Shown here: in pieces, positions 54,393 through 63,841 of the stretch
Position numbering within the stretch: position 1 is the stretch's first letter
How the letters are laid out: every line of letters begins with the position of its first letter
Program-made: the position numbers and the translations under genes
Notes under the pieces: model-generated
Told to the model about the DNA's origin: nothing
Database searches by the model: none
What the model saw: only the letters and a program-made list of their open reading frames with translations
NCBI GenBank assembly: GCA_012523465.1
Contig: JAAYIK010000028.1
Coordinates: 234,551-298,550, forward strand
Source of the DNA: Lysobacteraceae bacterium
GTDB taxonomy: Bacteria; Pseudomonadota; Gammaproteobacteria; Nitrococcales; AK92
Length of the DNA: 64,000 bases
Direction: 5' to 3'

Positions 54393-55765
54393 GAGTCCGC
54401 GGCGCGCAGCGGCTCCGATCGCAGCTGCTGCAAGGCTTGCTCGGCCAGTCGCATGGCCCGCTCGAAGCGCGCCACCGTCCACTCGCTGAGCCTGCGTTCC
54501 AGCTCCTGCTGGGAAGGCGCCGGTGTCGCTCCCAGACTGGGCCGTCCCAGGTCGGCGGCCCGTTCGGCCTGCTCGGCTTCCTCGGCCGTCAGCGGCACAG
54601 CACCGGCCAGGGCGCGGGCCTCGGCCAGTAGGCGGGCGGCCTGCTCCGGCGCCGGCCTGGCGGCCCGCAGCAGCGCCTCGCCTTCGTGGATGCGCCGCCA
54701 GGTTTCTTGCAGCTGCGGCAAGCGGTAGGTGATCAGATGATCGAACAGCAGGTTCACCATGCCGTAGCGGCGGCTGGAAAGCTTGCTGTCGAAGACCACG
54801 CCGTTTTGCGCGGCCAAATGGTACGGGTTGGGGTGGGTGGCCTGCGCGTAAGCGCGGCGACTGACCGGCATGCGCAGTATCTCGGGATGCAGCAGCAGCT
54901 CCTGCCCCGGTGCCGACAGCAGGAAATCCACGAACGCCTCGGCAGCGGCCCGGTTGGGGGAGGCTTTCAGGATGGCGACACTGGCCGGCAGGAAAATGCC
55001 GCCTTGCGGATAGCTGAAATGGCTGTGCGGGTTCTTGGCGCTGTAGGTCAAGCCGAGGAAATCGATGGTTATTCCGAGGCCGAAGCGCTGTCGCGCCACG
55101 CCTTCCACCACGCTGAAGCTGCGGGCGGTCAGAGTGGCGGCATTGGCCCCGATCTCCTGCAGCAGGGCCCAGCCTTGCTCCCAGCCCAAGGACTGCAGCA
55201 TGGCCTCCACCATCAGATGCATGGTGCCGGAGCGCGAGGGTGGGGTTAGGGCAATGTGGCGGGCATAGCGCGGATCGGTCAGGTCGCGCCAGTCCTGCGG
55301 TGGCGGTAGTCCGTGGCGCTCGAGGTAGTCCTGGTTCCAGAACACGCCATAGCCGGACAAGGCGAAACCGAGGTAATGCCCATCCGGATCGTTGATGGGA
55401 AAGCCGCCGATCGTCTTCGGCGCATCAACGGCGCGCGGCCGCAGGACGGCCAGCAGGCCGTGCGTTTTCAGCACTTCAAAGGCATCCGGGGCGGAGGCCC
55501 AAAACACGTCCACCTGAGCGCCCCGGTCGCTGCGCACGTAGTCGATGGCGGAGCTGGTCTTGCGATTGATGATGCGCAGCCGCCACTGCGGATGCCGAGC
55601 CTCGAACGCGGCCCGAAACGGCTCGTAAAGGGAAGGCGGGAACGAGCTGACCACTGTCAGCGTGCCGATCTCGGCCGCAGCGGCAGGCAGGGCGGCGGCC
55701 GCCAGCCCAGCCAGCAAGCCGCCCAGCACCGCCGCTCGGCGCCGGATTCTTTCCAGCATTGTCAT
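54389..55765 (-). CDS. PgtC-like periplasmic sensor (substrate-binding paralogue)
   Basis: A 458-residue periplasmic protein. Signal peptide: residues 1-31 (basic RIRRR, then hydrophobic [20 protein letters not shown]). The mature region parallels the importer binding protein: VVSSFPPSLYEPFRAAF, DVFWASAPDAFEVLKTHGLL, GFALSGYGVFWNQDYL and PSRSGTMHLMVEAMLQSLGWEQGW. Its position first in a three-gene unit with a kinase and a sigma-54 regulator matches Salmonella pgtC-pgtB-pgtA, where PgtC is needed for signal detection. It is therefore more likely a sensor than a transport protein. The start at 55765 has GGGGA upstream; a second ATG at 55759 is possible. Confidence 0.86.
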   Translation of the reverse strand: MTMLERIRRRAAVLGGLLAGLAAAALPAAAAEIGTLTVVSSFPPSLYEPFRAAFEARHPQWRLRIINRKTSSAIDYVRSDRGAQVDVFWASAPDAFEVLKTHGLLAVLRPRAVDAPKTIGGFPINDPDGHYLGFALSGYGVFWNQDYLERHGLPPPQDWRDLTDPRYARHIALTPPSRSGTMHLMVEAMLQSLGWEQGWALLQEIGANAATLTARSFSVVEGVARQRFGLGITIDFLGLTYSAKNPHSHFSYPQGGIFLPASVAILKASPNRAAAEAFVDFLLSAPGQELLLHPEILRMPVSRRAYAQATHPNPYHLAAQNGVVFDSKLSSRRYGMVNLLFDHLITYRLPQLQETWRRIHEGEALLRAARPAPEQAARLLAEARALAGAVPLTAEEAEQAERAADLGRPSLGATPAPSQQELERRLSEWTVARFERAMRLAEQALQQLRSEPLRAADS

Positions 55766-55939
55766 TCATTCCCCACAATCGCTTGCTCCGGGACTCGGAG
55801 CGGATCGACCTGCGCTCCGCCGCCGCTTTCTTCGCGCTGAGCCGACGGCGGTGGCGAGAGCTGACGGGAGCGCAGCGGCGAGCGGGCAGTGTAGCATGTG
55901 GGCATGCCAGCTCCTGCGGCAGGGTTGGTGCGGCGCGGA

Positions 55940-56872
55940 TCAGGATTTGATGCAATTGCGGCCGGCCCGCTTGGCCTGGAGCAGCGCACGGTCGGCCTGC
56001 CCCAACAGGGTTTCCAGGTCGTCGTCGCCGGTGGCGCTGGCAGCCACGCCCAGGCTGCAAGTGCAGCTGATACTGCCGGCTTCGGTCTCGACCTGCATGG
56101 CGGCGACCGCTGTCCGCAACCGCTCGGCCACCCGTAAGGCGACTGTGAGGTCGGCTTCCGGCAGGACGATGGCGAACTCCTCGCCGCCGATCCGGCCGAG
56201 GATGTCGGATTCCCGCACCACGCTGCGGGCGCGGACGGCCAGGGCGCGCAGGACGGCATCGCCAGCGGCATGGCCATGGTTGTCGTTGATCTGCTTGAAG
56301 CGATCGACGTCGAAGACCACCACAGCGATCGGCCGGCCACGGCGCTTGGCCTGCTTGAAAGCCTGGATGCCCAGCTCGAAGAAGGCGCGCCGGTTCTTCA
56401 GTCCGGTCAGCTCGTCGGTGGATGCCAGCCAGGCCGCCTGCTCCACGGCGGCTCGCAGCTCCTGCTCCAGGCGCTTGCGCTCGGTGATGTCGAAGGCGAT
56501 CTCCAGCCGCACCAGGCGGCCGTCTATCCAATAAATGGCCTGGTCGCGGCATTGATACCAGCGGCCAGTGACCGAGTTCTGGAACTCCCATACGTAGACG
56601 CCTGCCGGACGACCGTCCTCGTCCAGCAGCTTGTCGTTGGTGCAGAACGCGCAGGGGCCAGCCTGCTCCTTCTGCAGCACCTGCCAGCATGGTTTGCCCA
56701 CCGGATCCCCCCAGTGGGCCTTGCCGTAGTCGTTCATGAACAGGATCTCGTAAGTCTCCATGTCGGCGACGTAAACCGCCGCATCAAGACTGTTGAGAAT
56801 CATGCTGATGCTGCGCAGCTGGTTCAGGTCCGGCGCCTGGTTACTCTGCTCTTGCCGAGTTTTTTGTTCCAA
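55940..56872 (-). CDS. diguanylate cyclase with PAS domain
   Basis: A 310-residue cytoplasmic protein. A PAS domain is at about residues 20-135 (LNSLDAAVYVADMETYEILFMNDYGKAHWG) with a Cys-rich loop (GKPCWQVLQKEQAGPCAFC) that might bind a metal or heme. The GGDEF domain follows: STDELTGLKNRRAFFELG, and the active-site motif GRIGGEEFAIVLPE (GGEEF, so active). It synthesises c-di-GMP. It begins with TTG after GGAAG. It is the last gene of the signalling run, 28 bp after the hybrid kinase gene. Confidence 0.87.
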   Translation of the reverse strand: MEQKTRQEQSNQAPDLNQLRSISMILNSLDAAVYVADMETYEILFMNDYGKAHWGDPVGKPCWQVLQKEQAGPCAFCTNDKLLDEDGRPAGVYVWEFQNSVTGRWYQCRDQAIYWIDGRLVRLEIAFDITERKRLEQELRAAVEQAAWLASTDELTGLKNRRAFFELGIQAFKQAKRRGRPIAVVVFDVDRFKQINDNHGHAAGDAVLRALAVRARSVVRESDILGRIGGEEFAIVLPEADLTVALRVAERLRTAVAAMQVETEAGSISCTCSLGVAASATGDDDLETLLGQADRALLQAKRAGRNCIKS

Positions 56873-56900
56873 GGATCCGCTTCCATACCCCTATCAGCGT

Positions 56901-58418
56901 TCAGGCGAACGAGCGCCCCGGCGAGCCAAGGCTGGCCCCTGCCTCATCCAGCGGTATCTCGGCGATGATGGTGGTGCCGGCGCCAGGCCGGCTATCCACG
57001 GTGAAGTCACCGCTCAAGGCCAGCACCCGCTCGCGCATGCCCAGCAGCCCGAAGGAACGCGGCCGCGGGGCCGTGACGTCGAAGCCGATCCCATCATCTT
57101 GCACCACCAGCCGCAGCTTTTGCCCCTCCATGGTCAAGGAAATGTGCACCCGGCTGGCCTGGGCATGGCGGGTGATGTTGGTGAAGCTTTCCTGAACCAG
57201 GCGAAACAGCGCCGTGGCGATTGGCTCGTCCAGATAGGCGTCGTTGAGCTCCAAGCGCAGCTTGCAGTCGATGCCGGTGCGAGACTGCAGGCCTTCCACC
57301 AGCCACTCCACCGCCGCCTCCAGCCCCAGGTCATCAAGGACCGCCGGCCGCAGGTCGGTGGAAATCCGCCGCACCGTCTGCAATGCGGTGTCGATCAGCT
57401 CCGCCATCGCCTCGATTTTAGCGGCTTCCGGCCCCCTGGTGTCGGTCAGGCGCCGCCGCAGCCAATCGACGTCCATGTGCAAGCCGGACAGCATCTGTCC
57501 CAGCTCGTCGTGCAGCTCCCGGGCAATGGCGGTGCGCTCTTCCTCGCGAACCCGCTGCAGAAAGGCGGTCAGCTCCCGCAGCTGCCGCCGCGATTCCTGC
57601 AGTTCCTCTTCCGCCTGCTTGCGGGCAGTCCGATCCTGGAAGGCGTTGACGTAACGAACGGCACCGTTCTGCCCGGTGATGCGGGTAGCGACGAAGGAAA
57701 CCGGCAGCAGGCTGCCGTCCTTGCGCACGTAGTAGTCGTCATCGACCTGGCAGCGCTGGCCGTCCCGGTGCAACCGGGCCACCGGGCACTCGTTCGCCGG
57801 GTAGGGGGAGCGGTCAGGCTTGAGATAATGCACAGTCTCGTGCAGCGGCTTGCCCAGCAGCTCGGCCTCGCTCCAGCCCAGCAGCCGCTCGGCCTCCGGG
57901 TTCATGTAAATGACCCGCATGTCCTCGTCCAGCACGATGATACCTTCGCCCAGGGCCGAAGTGATCTCTTGCAGAAAGCGCTCCTGCTCGCGCAATGCGC
58001 GCAGCGCCTGGCGCTCACGGCGGCGCACTTCCGCCTCGCGGATCTCCCGCTCCAGGGCCGGCAGCAAGCGCACCAGGTTGTGCTTGGGGATGAAATCGCT
58101 GGCGCCGCTCTTCATCAGCGAGACGGCTTCCTCCTCGCCAATATGGCCGGAGATGACGATGACAGGGATGTCGCGCGGATCTGCGCGGACGACGGCGATG
58201 ACCTCATGAGCCGAAATGGTGAGGAGGTTGTAGTCGGTCAGCACCAGGTCCCAGTTCTCCTGGGCCAGCGCGCTGAACAGCTCGGCTTCGCTGCAGATGC
58301 AGCGGTAGCGGAAGTCGAGGCCGTCGTCGCGCAGGGCGCAGACGATCAGCTCGGCGTCATCGTCCGAATCCTCGACCAGCAATATCTGTAGCGGCTCTCG
58401 CCTGGCTTCGGCGGTCAC
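56901..58418 (-). CDS. receiver-PAS-histidine kinase hybrid (NarX-type kinase core)
   Basis: A 505-residue cytoplasmic protein. An N-terminal receiver (residues 9-125: ILLVEDSDDDAELIVCAL, LVLTDYNLLTISAHEVIAVV) is followed by a PAS/PAC domain (ITSALGEGIIVLDEDMRVIYMNPEAERLLGWSEAELLG) and a HisKA_3-type kinase (REEERTAIARELHDELGQMLSGLHMDVDWL) with a HATPase (GIGFDVTAPRPRSFGLLGMRERV). The GTG start at 58418 overlaps the stop of the previous kinase (GTGA) after AGGAGGGG. It might take a phosphate from that kinase via the receiver domain. A dedicated output regulator is not obvious. Confidence 0.86.
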   Translation of the reverse strand: MTAEARREPLQILLVEDSDDDAELIVCALRDDGLDFRYRCICSEAELFSALAQENWDLVLTDYNLLTISAHEVIAVVRADPRDIPVIVISGHIGEEEAVSLMKSGASDFIPKHNLVRLLPALEREIREAEVRRRERQALRALREQERFLQEITSALGEGIIVLDEDMRVIYMNPEAERLLGWSEAELLGKPLHETVHYLKPDRSPYPANECPVARLHRDGQRCQVDDDYYVRKDGSLLPVSFVATRITGQNGAVRYVNAFQDRTARKQAEEELQESRRQLRELTAFLQRVREEERTAIARELHDELGQMLSGLHMDVDWLRRRLTDTRGPEAAKIEAMAELIDTALQTVRRISTDLRPAVLDDLGLEAAVEWLVEGLQSRTGIDCKLRLELNDAYLDEPIATALFRLVQESFTNITRHAQASRVHISLTMEGQKLRLVVQDDGIGFDVTAPRPRSFGLLGMRERVLALSGDFTVDSRPGAGTTIIAEIPLDEAGASLGSPGRSFA

Positions 58419-61213
58419 GGTGCCCCTCCTGACGGCCGCGCCTTGTCCCTGCCCTGCGACCAAGCGATAGGCTCCAGCGCGGTCGCGTCCTCTTGCTCCT
58501 GAGACGGTGGCTCCTTGAGGGTGAAATAGAAGACTGCCCCCGCGCCGACCTTGCCCTCGGCCCAGATGCGCCCGCCGTGCTTGTGGATGATCCGCTGCAC
58601 GGTTGCAAGGCCGATGCCCGTCCCCTCGAACTGGTTGGGTGCGTGCAGGCGCTGAAAGGGAGCGAACAGCCGATGCACGAAGCGGTTGTCGAAACCGGCG
58701 CCATTGTCGCGCACGTACAGAATGGGCTGCTGATCCTGGCGGCGTATCGCTCCAAGCCGTATCTGGGCATCCGGCTTGTCGCTGGTAAACTTCCAGGCAT
58801 TGCCAAGCAGATTCTCCAGCGCGATCCGCAGCAGCTGGGGATCGGCCCAGACTGTCAGCTCCGGCTCGATGCTGACCTGTACCTGCCGCTCCGGTGCGGC
58901 CTGACGCAGATCGTCGATCACCGCTTGCGCCAGTGAACTCAGATTGACCTTGCGTGGCTGCAGGGCCTGGCGGCCGATCTTGGACAGCCGCAGCAGATCG
59001 GCGATCAGCTGCTCCATCCGGCCGCTGGCGCGAACGATGCGCTCCAGGTAGTTCAGTCCCACCGCATCCAGCTGATGGGCGTGGTGCTTGAGTAGCTGGC
59101 GGCTGAAGCCGTCGATGCTGCGCAGAGGCGCCCGCAGGTCATGCGAGACGGAATAACTGAAGGCTTCCAGCTCCTCGTTGGCGGCTTCCAGGGCCGCGGT
59201 GCGCTCAGCGATCCTGGCCTCCAGCTCGGCATTGAGCCGGACCAGCTTGCTTTCCGCCCGGCGCCGGCGGCTCTCCTCGGTGAAGGCATGCAGCGCAAAC
59301 GAAATGTCCGCCGCCAAGGCTTCCATCAGCTCCACGATATCGGCGCTGAAATAGCCCGGCTCGTCGGAGTAAACCGCCAGCACAGCAGCCACCTGGCCCC
59401 GCAGGATCAGCGGGGCCACCGTCATGGAGCGCAGGTTCCAGCGCTTCGCCCGCTCTTTCCAGGCCTCCATCGCCGGCACCGCGACGATGTCCTGCTGAAC
59501 CTGCAACCGTCCGGTGCGCACCGCCGTTGCGATGGGGCCCTGGGCCTGCTGCGGATTGGCCAGCGAGATGCGCAGCCCGTAGACGTAGCCGGAGGCCGGG
59601 CCGCCGTAGGCGATGGGCACCACATTGCCAGTTTCCGAATCGACGGCGCCGAACCAAGCCAACTGCAGCTCGCCGACTTCGGCCATGATCTGGCAGATGC
59701 GCCGGAACAGGACGATCTGGTCCCGTTCCCGGACCACGGCCTTGTTGGTCTCGCTCAGCACGGCGTAGATGCGGTTGAGGCGGGCCAGGGCCAGCTGGGC
59801 TTCCTTGCGCTCGGTGATGTCCTGCAGGGTGCCGAACATGCGTTCCGGCTCACCCTGGCTGTCGTGCTCGATGCGGGCCTGGGCGTGGACATGGCGGACT
59901 TCCCCGCTGTCGCGCAGGACCCGGAATTCCTGCTGGTAAGGCACCTTGTGCCGCCAGGCCTGCTGCAACGCCGCCGCCACCCGCTCCCTGTCCGGCGGCA
60001 CCAGGCGCTGCAGAAATTCTTCAAAGGTGATGGAGCGGCTCTGCGGCTCCAGCCCGAAGATGCGATAGACCTCGTCCGACCAGCGCAGCTTGCTGTCGCT
60101 GGGCCGCCAGCTCCAGTGGCCCAGCTTGGCAACCTGCGCCGCCGCGGCAAACCGGGCCTCGCTTTGCCGCAGCGCCTGCTCCACTTGCACCCGGGTGGTG
60201 ATGTCGACGATGGAGGTGCTTATGCCCATCTCCTGGCCATCGCTGCTCCGGATCGGCTGCCAGGACAGGCGGATCCAGCGCACCTCGCCCTGCTTGGTGA
60301 TCAACCTGAGCTTGCCGCAGTCGCCCGCCTCCCCCCGCCGCATTTTTTCCCGGATCTGCGCCAGCAGCGGGGCGTCATCCGGATGCAGCAAATCGCCGAG
60401 GAAATCCTTCAATGCCATTCCCTCGGCGACGGTGTAGCCGCTAATGCGCTCTATGGACGGGTTGATCCAGCGGGCTCGGCCGTCCGGACCCAGCCAGGAC
60501 ACCCAGCTGAAGGTGTGATCGGCGATGGCGCGGAATTCTTCCTGGGCCTGGCGCAGCGTCTCCATGCGCTCCTGCAGCACTTCAGCCATGCGGTTGAACT
60601 CGGCCGCCAGGCAGCCGATCTCGTCCTGGGTGCGTACCGGCGCCCGCTTGCCAAACTCGCCGCGAGCCCAGGCAGCGCTGGCGGCGCGCAAGGCGTCCAG
60701 GTGGCGCATCATCCAGCGCACCGCCAGGCTCAACATGACCGTCGCCAGCACGATGGCGCTGCCGGCAAGCAGCAGGCTGCGGCTCAGCAGCGCCGCCTGG
60801 GCATCGCGCAGGAACTGGTCGGAGATGCCGATTTCCAGGTAGCCGTAGAGCAGCCCCTCCAGCTCGAGCGGCATGCGCTCGCTGAGCAACCGCTCCTCCC
60901 GGCCGCCGCTGGCCGCCATGCTGGCTACCAGCAGCTCCCCCGAGCTCGAGAAGACCAGCAGCCGCTCCAGCTCGCCCGCCGCGCGGCTGGCGTCGACCAG
61001 TCCCTGCAAGCTGGCCAAATCGTCGTTGGCCAGTGCCGTGATCAAGGCAGGGTGGAGGCTGGCGGCGACTTGCCGCATCCGCAGCTCGGCCTGCTCCTTC
61101 AGGCTGGACTGCATCTGCAGCACGCCGTTCCCGAGCAGCAGCGCCAGCATGCCCAGCTGGATCGCCAGCATGAGCAGCAACAGCTTGCTGCGCAGGGAAA
61201 GGGTTGCGGTCAT
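58415..61213 (-). CDS. multi-domain sensor histidine kinase (HAMP, two PAS, GAF)
   Basis: A 932-residue membrane kinase. Two membrane helices (about residues 9-30 and 145-165) flank a periplasmic domain of about 110 residues. HAMP follows, then PAS 1 (FRAIADHTFSWVSWLGPDGRARWINPSIERISGYT), PAS 2 (GHWSWRPSDSKLRWSDEVYRIFGLEP), a GAF domain (VRERDQIVLFRRICQIM) and HisKA with LEAFSYSVSHDLRAPLRSIDGFSRQLL (His) plus HATPase (LLGNAWKFTSDK, GTGIGLATVQRIIHKHGG). It lies 6 bp after the PhnD-like gene and overlaps the hybrid kinase. The PhnD-like protein may be its periplasmic input. Confidence 0.87.
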   Translation of the reverse strand: MTATLSLRSKLLLLMLAIQLGMLALLLGNGVLQMQSSLKEQAELRMRQVAASLHPALITALANDDLASLQGLVDASRAAGELERLLVFSSSGELLVASMAASGGREERLLSERMPLELEGLLYGYLEIGISDQFLRDAQAALLSRSLLLAGSAIVLATVMLSLAVRWMMRHLDALRAASAAWARGEFGKRAPVRTQDEIGCLAAEFNRMAEVLQERMETLRQAQEEFRAIADHTFSWVSWLGPDGRARWINPSIERISGYTVAEGMALKDFLGDLLHPDDAPLLAQIREKMRRGEAGDCGKLRLITKQGEVRWIRLSWQPIRSSDGQEMGISTSIVDITTRVQVEQALRQSEARFAAAAQVAKLGHWSWRPSDSKLRWSDEVYRIFGLEPQSRSITFEEFLQRLVPPDRERVAAALQQAWRHKVPYQQEFRVLRDSGEVRHVHAQARIEHDSQGEPERMFGTLQDITERKEAQLALARLNRIYAVLSETNKAVVRERDQIVLFRRICQIMAEVGELQLAWFGAVDSETGNVVPIAYGGPASGYVYGLRISLANPQQAQGPIATAVRTGRLQVQQDIVAVPAMEAWKERAKRWNLRSMTVAPLILRGQVAAVLAVYSDEPGYFSADIVELMEALAADISFALHAFTEESRRRRAESKLVRLNAELEARIAERTAALEAANEELEAFSYSVSHDLRAPLRSIDGFSRQLLKHHAHQLDAVGLNYLERIVRASGRMEQLIADLLRLSKIGRQALQPRKVNLSSLAQAVIDDLRQAAPERQVQVSIEPELTVWADPQLLRIALENLLGNAWKFTSDKPDAQIRLGAIRRQDQQPILYVRDNGAGFDNRFVHRLFAPFQRLHAPNQFEGTGIGLATVQRIIHKHGGRIWAEGKVGAGAVFYFTLKEPPSQEQEDATALEPIAWSQGRDKARPSGGAP

Positions 61214-61219
61214 CGCCGG

Positions 61220-62109
61220 CTAAAGCTCGGGCATGCGCGCGCGCAGTCGCGGCAGCAGCGAATCGTAGTAACTCAGTTCCGGCGCTGCCGTCCAGCCTTC
61301 GGCCTGGAGGTCGGCGAAGAAGCGCCGCCCATGGGACGACTCAGGAAAACGCTCCAGGAGCACCGCCAGCTCATCGCAGGACCCCTCCGCCTTCTCCCGA
61401 CACAAAACGATAAGGTTCGGTCCGACGACCCCGGTATCCATCAGTTCCATGTCGTCCAGCTGCTCTTCGTCCAGGCGCGACAGCATCACGGCCCAATGAA
61501 GGTGATGTCGCCTTCGCCTTGTTGCACAGCCCTTACCGCGTTTCTGTGGGACCGGTATGCCCGCAAGCGAATCTCGGCCTGCGGCATTTGTTGCGCCAGC
61601 CAGGCTTCGCCCATCAAAGCCACCCAGGCAATGCGATCCGGCACCGCCATAGTCAGCACCGGCCGCGCGCGCAACTCCTCCAGGCTGCTGCCTGCCGGCA
61701 GCACCGCCACCAGACGCAGCTCGCCAGCGAAGCTTACCAGTGGCCGCAGACCACCCTCCTGCTCGGCCAGGCGGGCCAGATGCGGCGCGGTGACAATCAG
61801 ATCGAACTCGCCCGCTTGCGCGGCGCGCGCGAAGCGGTCGTAGGTCGCTCGGGTACGTACCAGCACGGGCATTCCCAGCTGCTCACGCAGATAGGATGCC
61901 AGCGGCTGATACTGCCGTATCAGCTCGACCGTTTCCATGTTGGGGAGCACGCCCAGTTCGAAGCTGGGCTCTTCGGCCACCGCCAGGCCGAGCCAGCAGC
62001 AGGCCAACAGACCGCAGCACAGCCGCAGCAAGCGCCATCTCCATTCTTGCGCGGTTTTTTCGTCATTGCCGCGAACGAGGTCTCTCGTCAGTGCTGACGC
62101 CAAGAACAT
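61220..62109 (-). pseudogene. PhnD-like phosphate/phosphonate-type substrate-binding protein, frameshifted
   Basis: The first frame (from the ATG at 62109) has a hydrophobic signal/anchor (LLRLCCGLLACCWLGLAV) and the PhnD-fold core (FELGVLPNMETVELIRQYQPLASYLREQLG, FDLIVTAPHLARLAEQEGGLRPL, HRNAVRAVQQGEGDITFIG), then stops at 61486. The rest (VMLSRLDEEQLDDMELMDTGVVGPNLIVL to 61220) is in another frame. The junction is GGGCC on the minus strand at 61490-61494; one extra G would restore the normal IGAVMLSRL reading. It lies 16 bp after the EAL gene and 6 bp before the kinase. PhnD-family proteins beside kinases often sense rather than transport. The break may be a homopolymer error. Confidence 0.83.
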
Positions 62110-62125
62110 GATACTTTTCGCTTTG

Positions 62126-63796
62126 TCAAGGTTGTTCGTTTCTTGCAAGCGGCAAGTCCTGTGGCGGCATGGGGCGCCCCAGGTAGAAGCCTTGCCCCTG
62201 CTCGCAACCATGCGAGCGCAGGAAATCGACGTGCGTTGCGCTCTCCACGCCCTCGGCCACGGTGGTCAGACCCAGGGCCTGCGCCATCGAGATGGCAGCC
62301 TTGACGATGGCGCGGTCGCGCGGATCCTCGTCGATCCCCCGGATAAAGGAGCGATCGATTTTGAGCTTATCGACCGGAAAGTGTTTGAGATAAGCCAGCG
62401 ATGAATAACCGGCGCCGAAGTCGTCGATGGCCAGACTGACACCGAGTTCGCGCAACTCATCCAAGGTGGCGACGACCTGATCCTGGTCGTTCATGACGAT
62501 GCTCTCGGTAATCTCGAGCTCCAGCGCCCCCGGCGGCAACCCGCTGTCCTCCAAGACCGATTGGACGGTCTGGGTCAAGGAGGCTTGTTCGAACTGCACC
62601 ATCGCCAGGTTGACCGCAACCCGCGCCGTCTTGCCTTGGTGCCACCAGTGCGCCGCCTCGCGGCAGGCGCTGCGCAGGACCCATTCGCCCACGGGCACGA
62701 TCAGACCGGTCTCTTCCAGCAGTGGGATGAATTCCCCCGGCGCGATCACCCCGCGCCGGGGATGCCGCCAGCGCAACAGGGCCTCGGCCCCGATCTGACG
62801 GCCGGTACGCAGGTCGAACTGGGGCTGGTAATCGAGGAAGAACTCTTCACGCTGCAGGGCGAGACGCAGGGCGTCCACCAGCCCGCCGGAAGCGAACTCG
62901 TCCTGCCAACGCGGATCGAACAGCAGGCTGTGCGCCGACTTCGCCAAGGCCCGGTTCAGCGCGCGCTCGGCATGCCGGCACAGCTCCTCGACATCACGCC
63001 CATGCTCCGGATACAGGCAGCCGCCCACGCTCCAGCTGAGCGGCAACGCGGTGCCTTCCAGAGCCAGCTGGCGCGGCAGGCTGGCGCTAAGCTGCAGCAT
63101 CCATTCCTGCAACTCCTTGCCGGAGGCGACCCCCGCCACGACCCAGGCATAGCGGTCGGGACCGAGCCGCGCCAGGCAACCGCCCTGCGGCACCGTTTCC
63201 CGCAGGCCTTCGCTGAGCGCCGCTTCCAGGCGACTTCCGGCCTGCGTACCGATATGGCGCGCTACCTGCCGCAGCCGCCGAATACTGGCCATGGCTAGAC
63301 CGAAGGGCCGGCCTTCCTGGCAGCGATGCCGCAGCTCGACGCGCAGCCCGTTCTCGTTGGACAGTCCGGTAAGGACGTCATAATAGGCCAGCCGCGCCAG
63401 TCGCTGCTTCTCCCGCGCTTCCCGCACCTCGCGCCAGAGCACGGGCGCCAGCCGTGCCAGCTTGTCCTTGCTGACCACATCGGAGGCGCCAGCGGCCAGC
63501 GCCTCGACCGTGGCCTGCTCGCTGAAGTCGCCCGAGACAATAATGAACGGCAGCTGCGGCTGCAGCTGCCGTACCAGGGCCAGCGCCTGGCTGGAATCCA
63601 GCTCCGGCAAGTTGTGGTCGCAGATGACTACGTCCCAGCTCTGCTCCTGCAGCGCCGCCGTCAGCTGCGCCGCCGTCATGACCTGCCGGTATTCTAGCTC
63701 GATACCTTCCTCTCGCAGCGCCGCCACGGTCAGCAGAAGATCGTCGTCGCTGTCCTCGATGATCAGCGCTCGCGCAGGCCGTGTCTGCTGTCGCAT
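62126..63796 (-). CDS. receiver-(degenerate GGDEF)-EAL c-di-GMP phosphodiesterase
   Basis: A 556-residue cytoplasmic protein. The receiver domain is at residues 8-125 ([33 protein letters not shown]). A GGDEF-like domain ([18 protein letters not shown]) has GPDRY where GGDEF should be, so it is probably inactive as a cyclase. The EAL domain is complete: [71 protein letters not shown] and VAEGVES. It degrades c-di-GMP. It is 45 bp after the chemoreceptor gene and starts the run EAL, phnD-like, kinase, hybrid kinase, GGDEF. Confidence 0.9.
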   Translation of the reverse strand: MRQQTRPARALIIEDSDDDLLLTVAALREEGIELEYRQVMTAAQLTAALQEQSWDVVICDHNLPELDSSQALALVRQLQPQLPFIIVSGDFSEQATVEALAAGASDVVSKDKLARLAPVLWREVREAREKQRLARLAYYDVLTGLSNENGLRVELRHRCQEGRPFGLAMASIRRLRQVARHIGTQAGSRLEAALSEGLRETVPQGGCLARLGPDRYAWVVAGVASGKELQEWMLQLSASLPRQLALEGTALPLSWSVGGCLYPEHGRDVEELCRHAERALNRALAKSAHSLLFDPRWQDEFASGGLVDALRLALQREEFFLDYQPQFDLRTGRQIGAEALLRWRHPRRGVIAPGEFIPLLEETGLIVPVGEWVLRSACREAAHWWHQGKTARVAVNLAMVQFEQASLTQTVQSVLEDSGLPPGALELEITESIVMNDQDQVVATLDELRELGVSLAIDDFGAGYSSLAYLKHFPVDKLKIDRSFIRGIDEDPRDRAIVKAAISMAQALGLTTVAEGVESATHVDFLRSHGCEQGQGFYLGRPMPPQDLPLARNEQP

Positions 63797-63841
63797 TCTT
63801 CCGCTGTCCGTTGTCCGATCGAGGCAGCGCCACGGGCCGGA

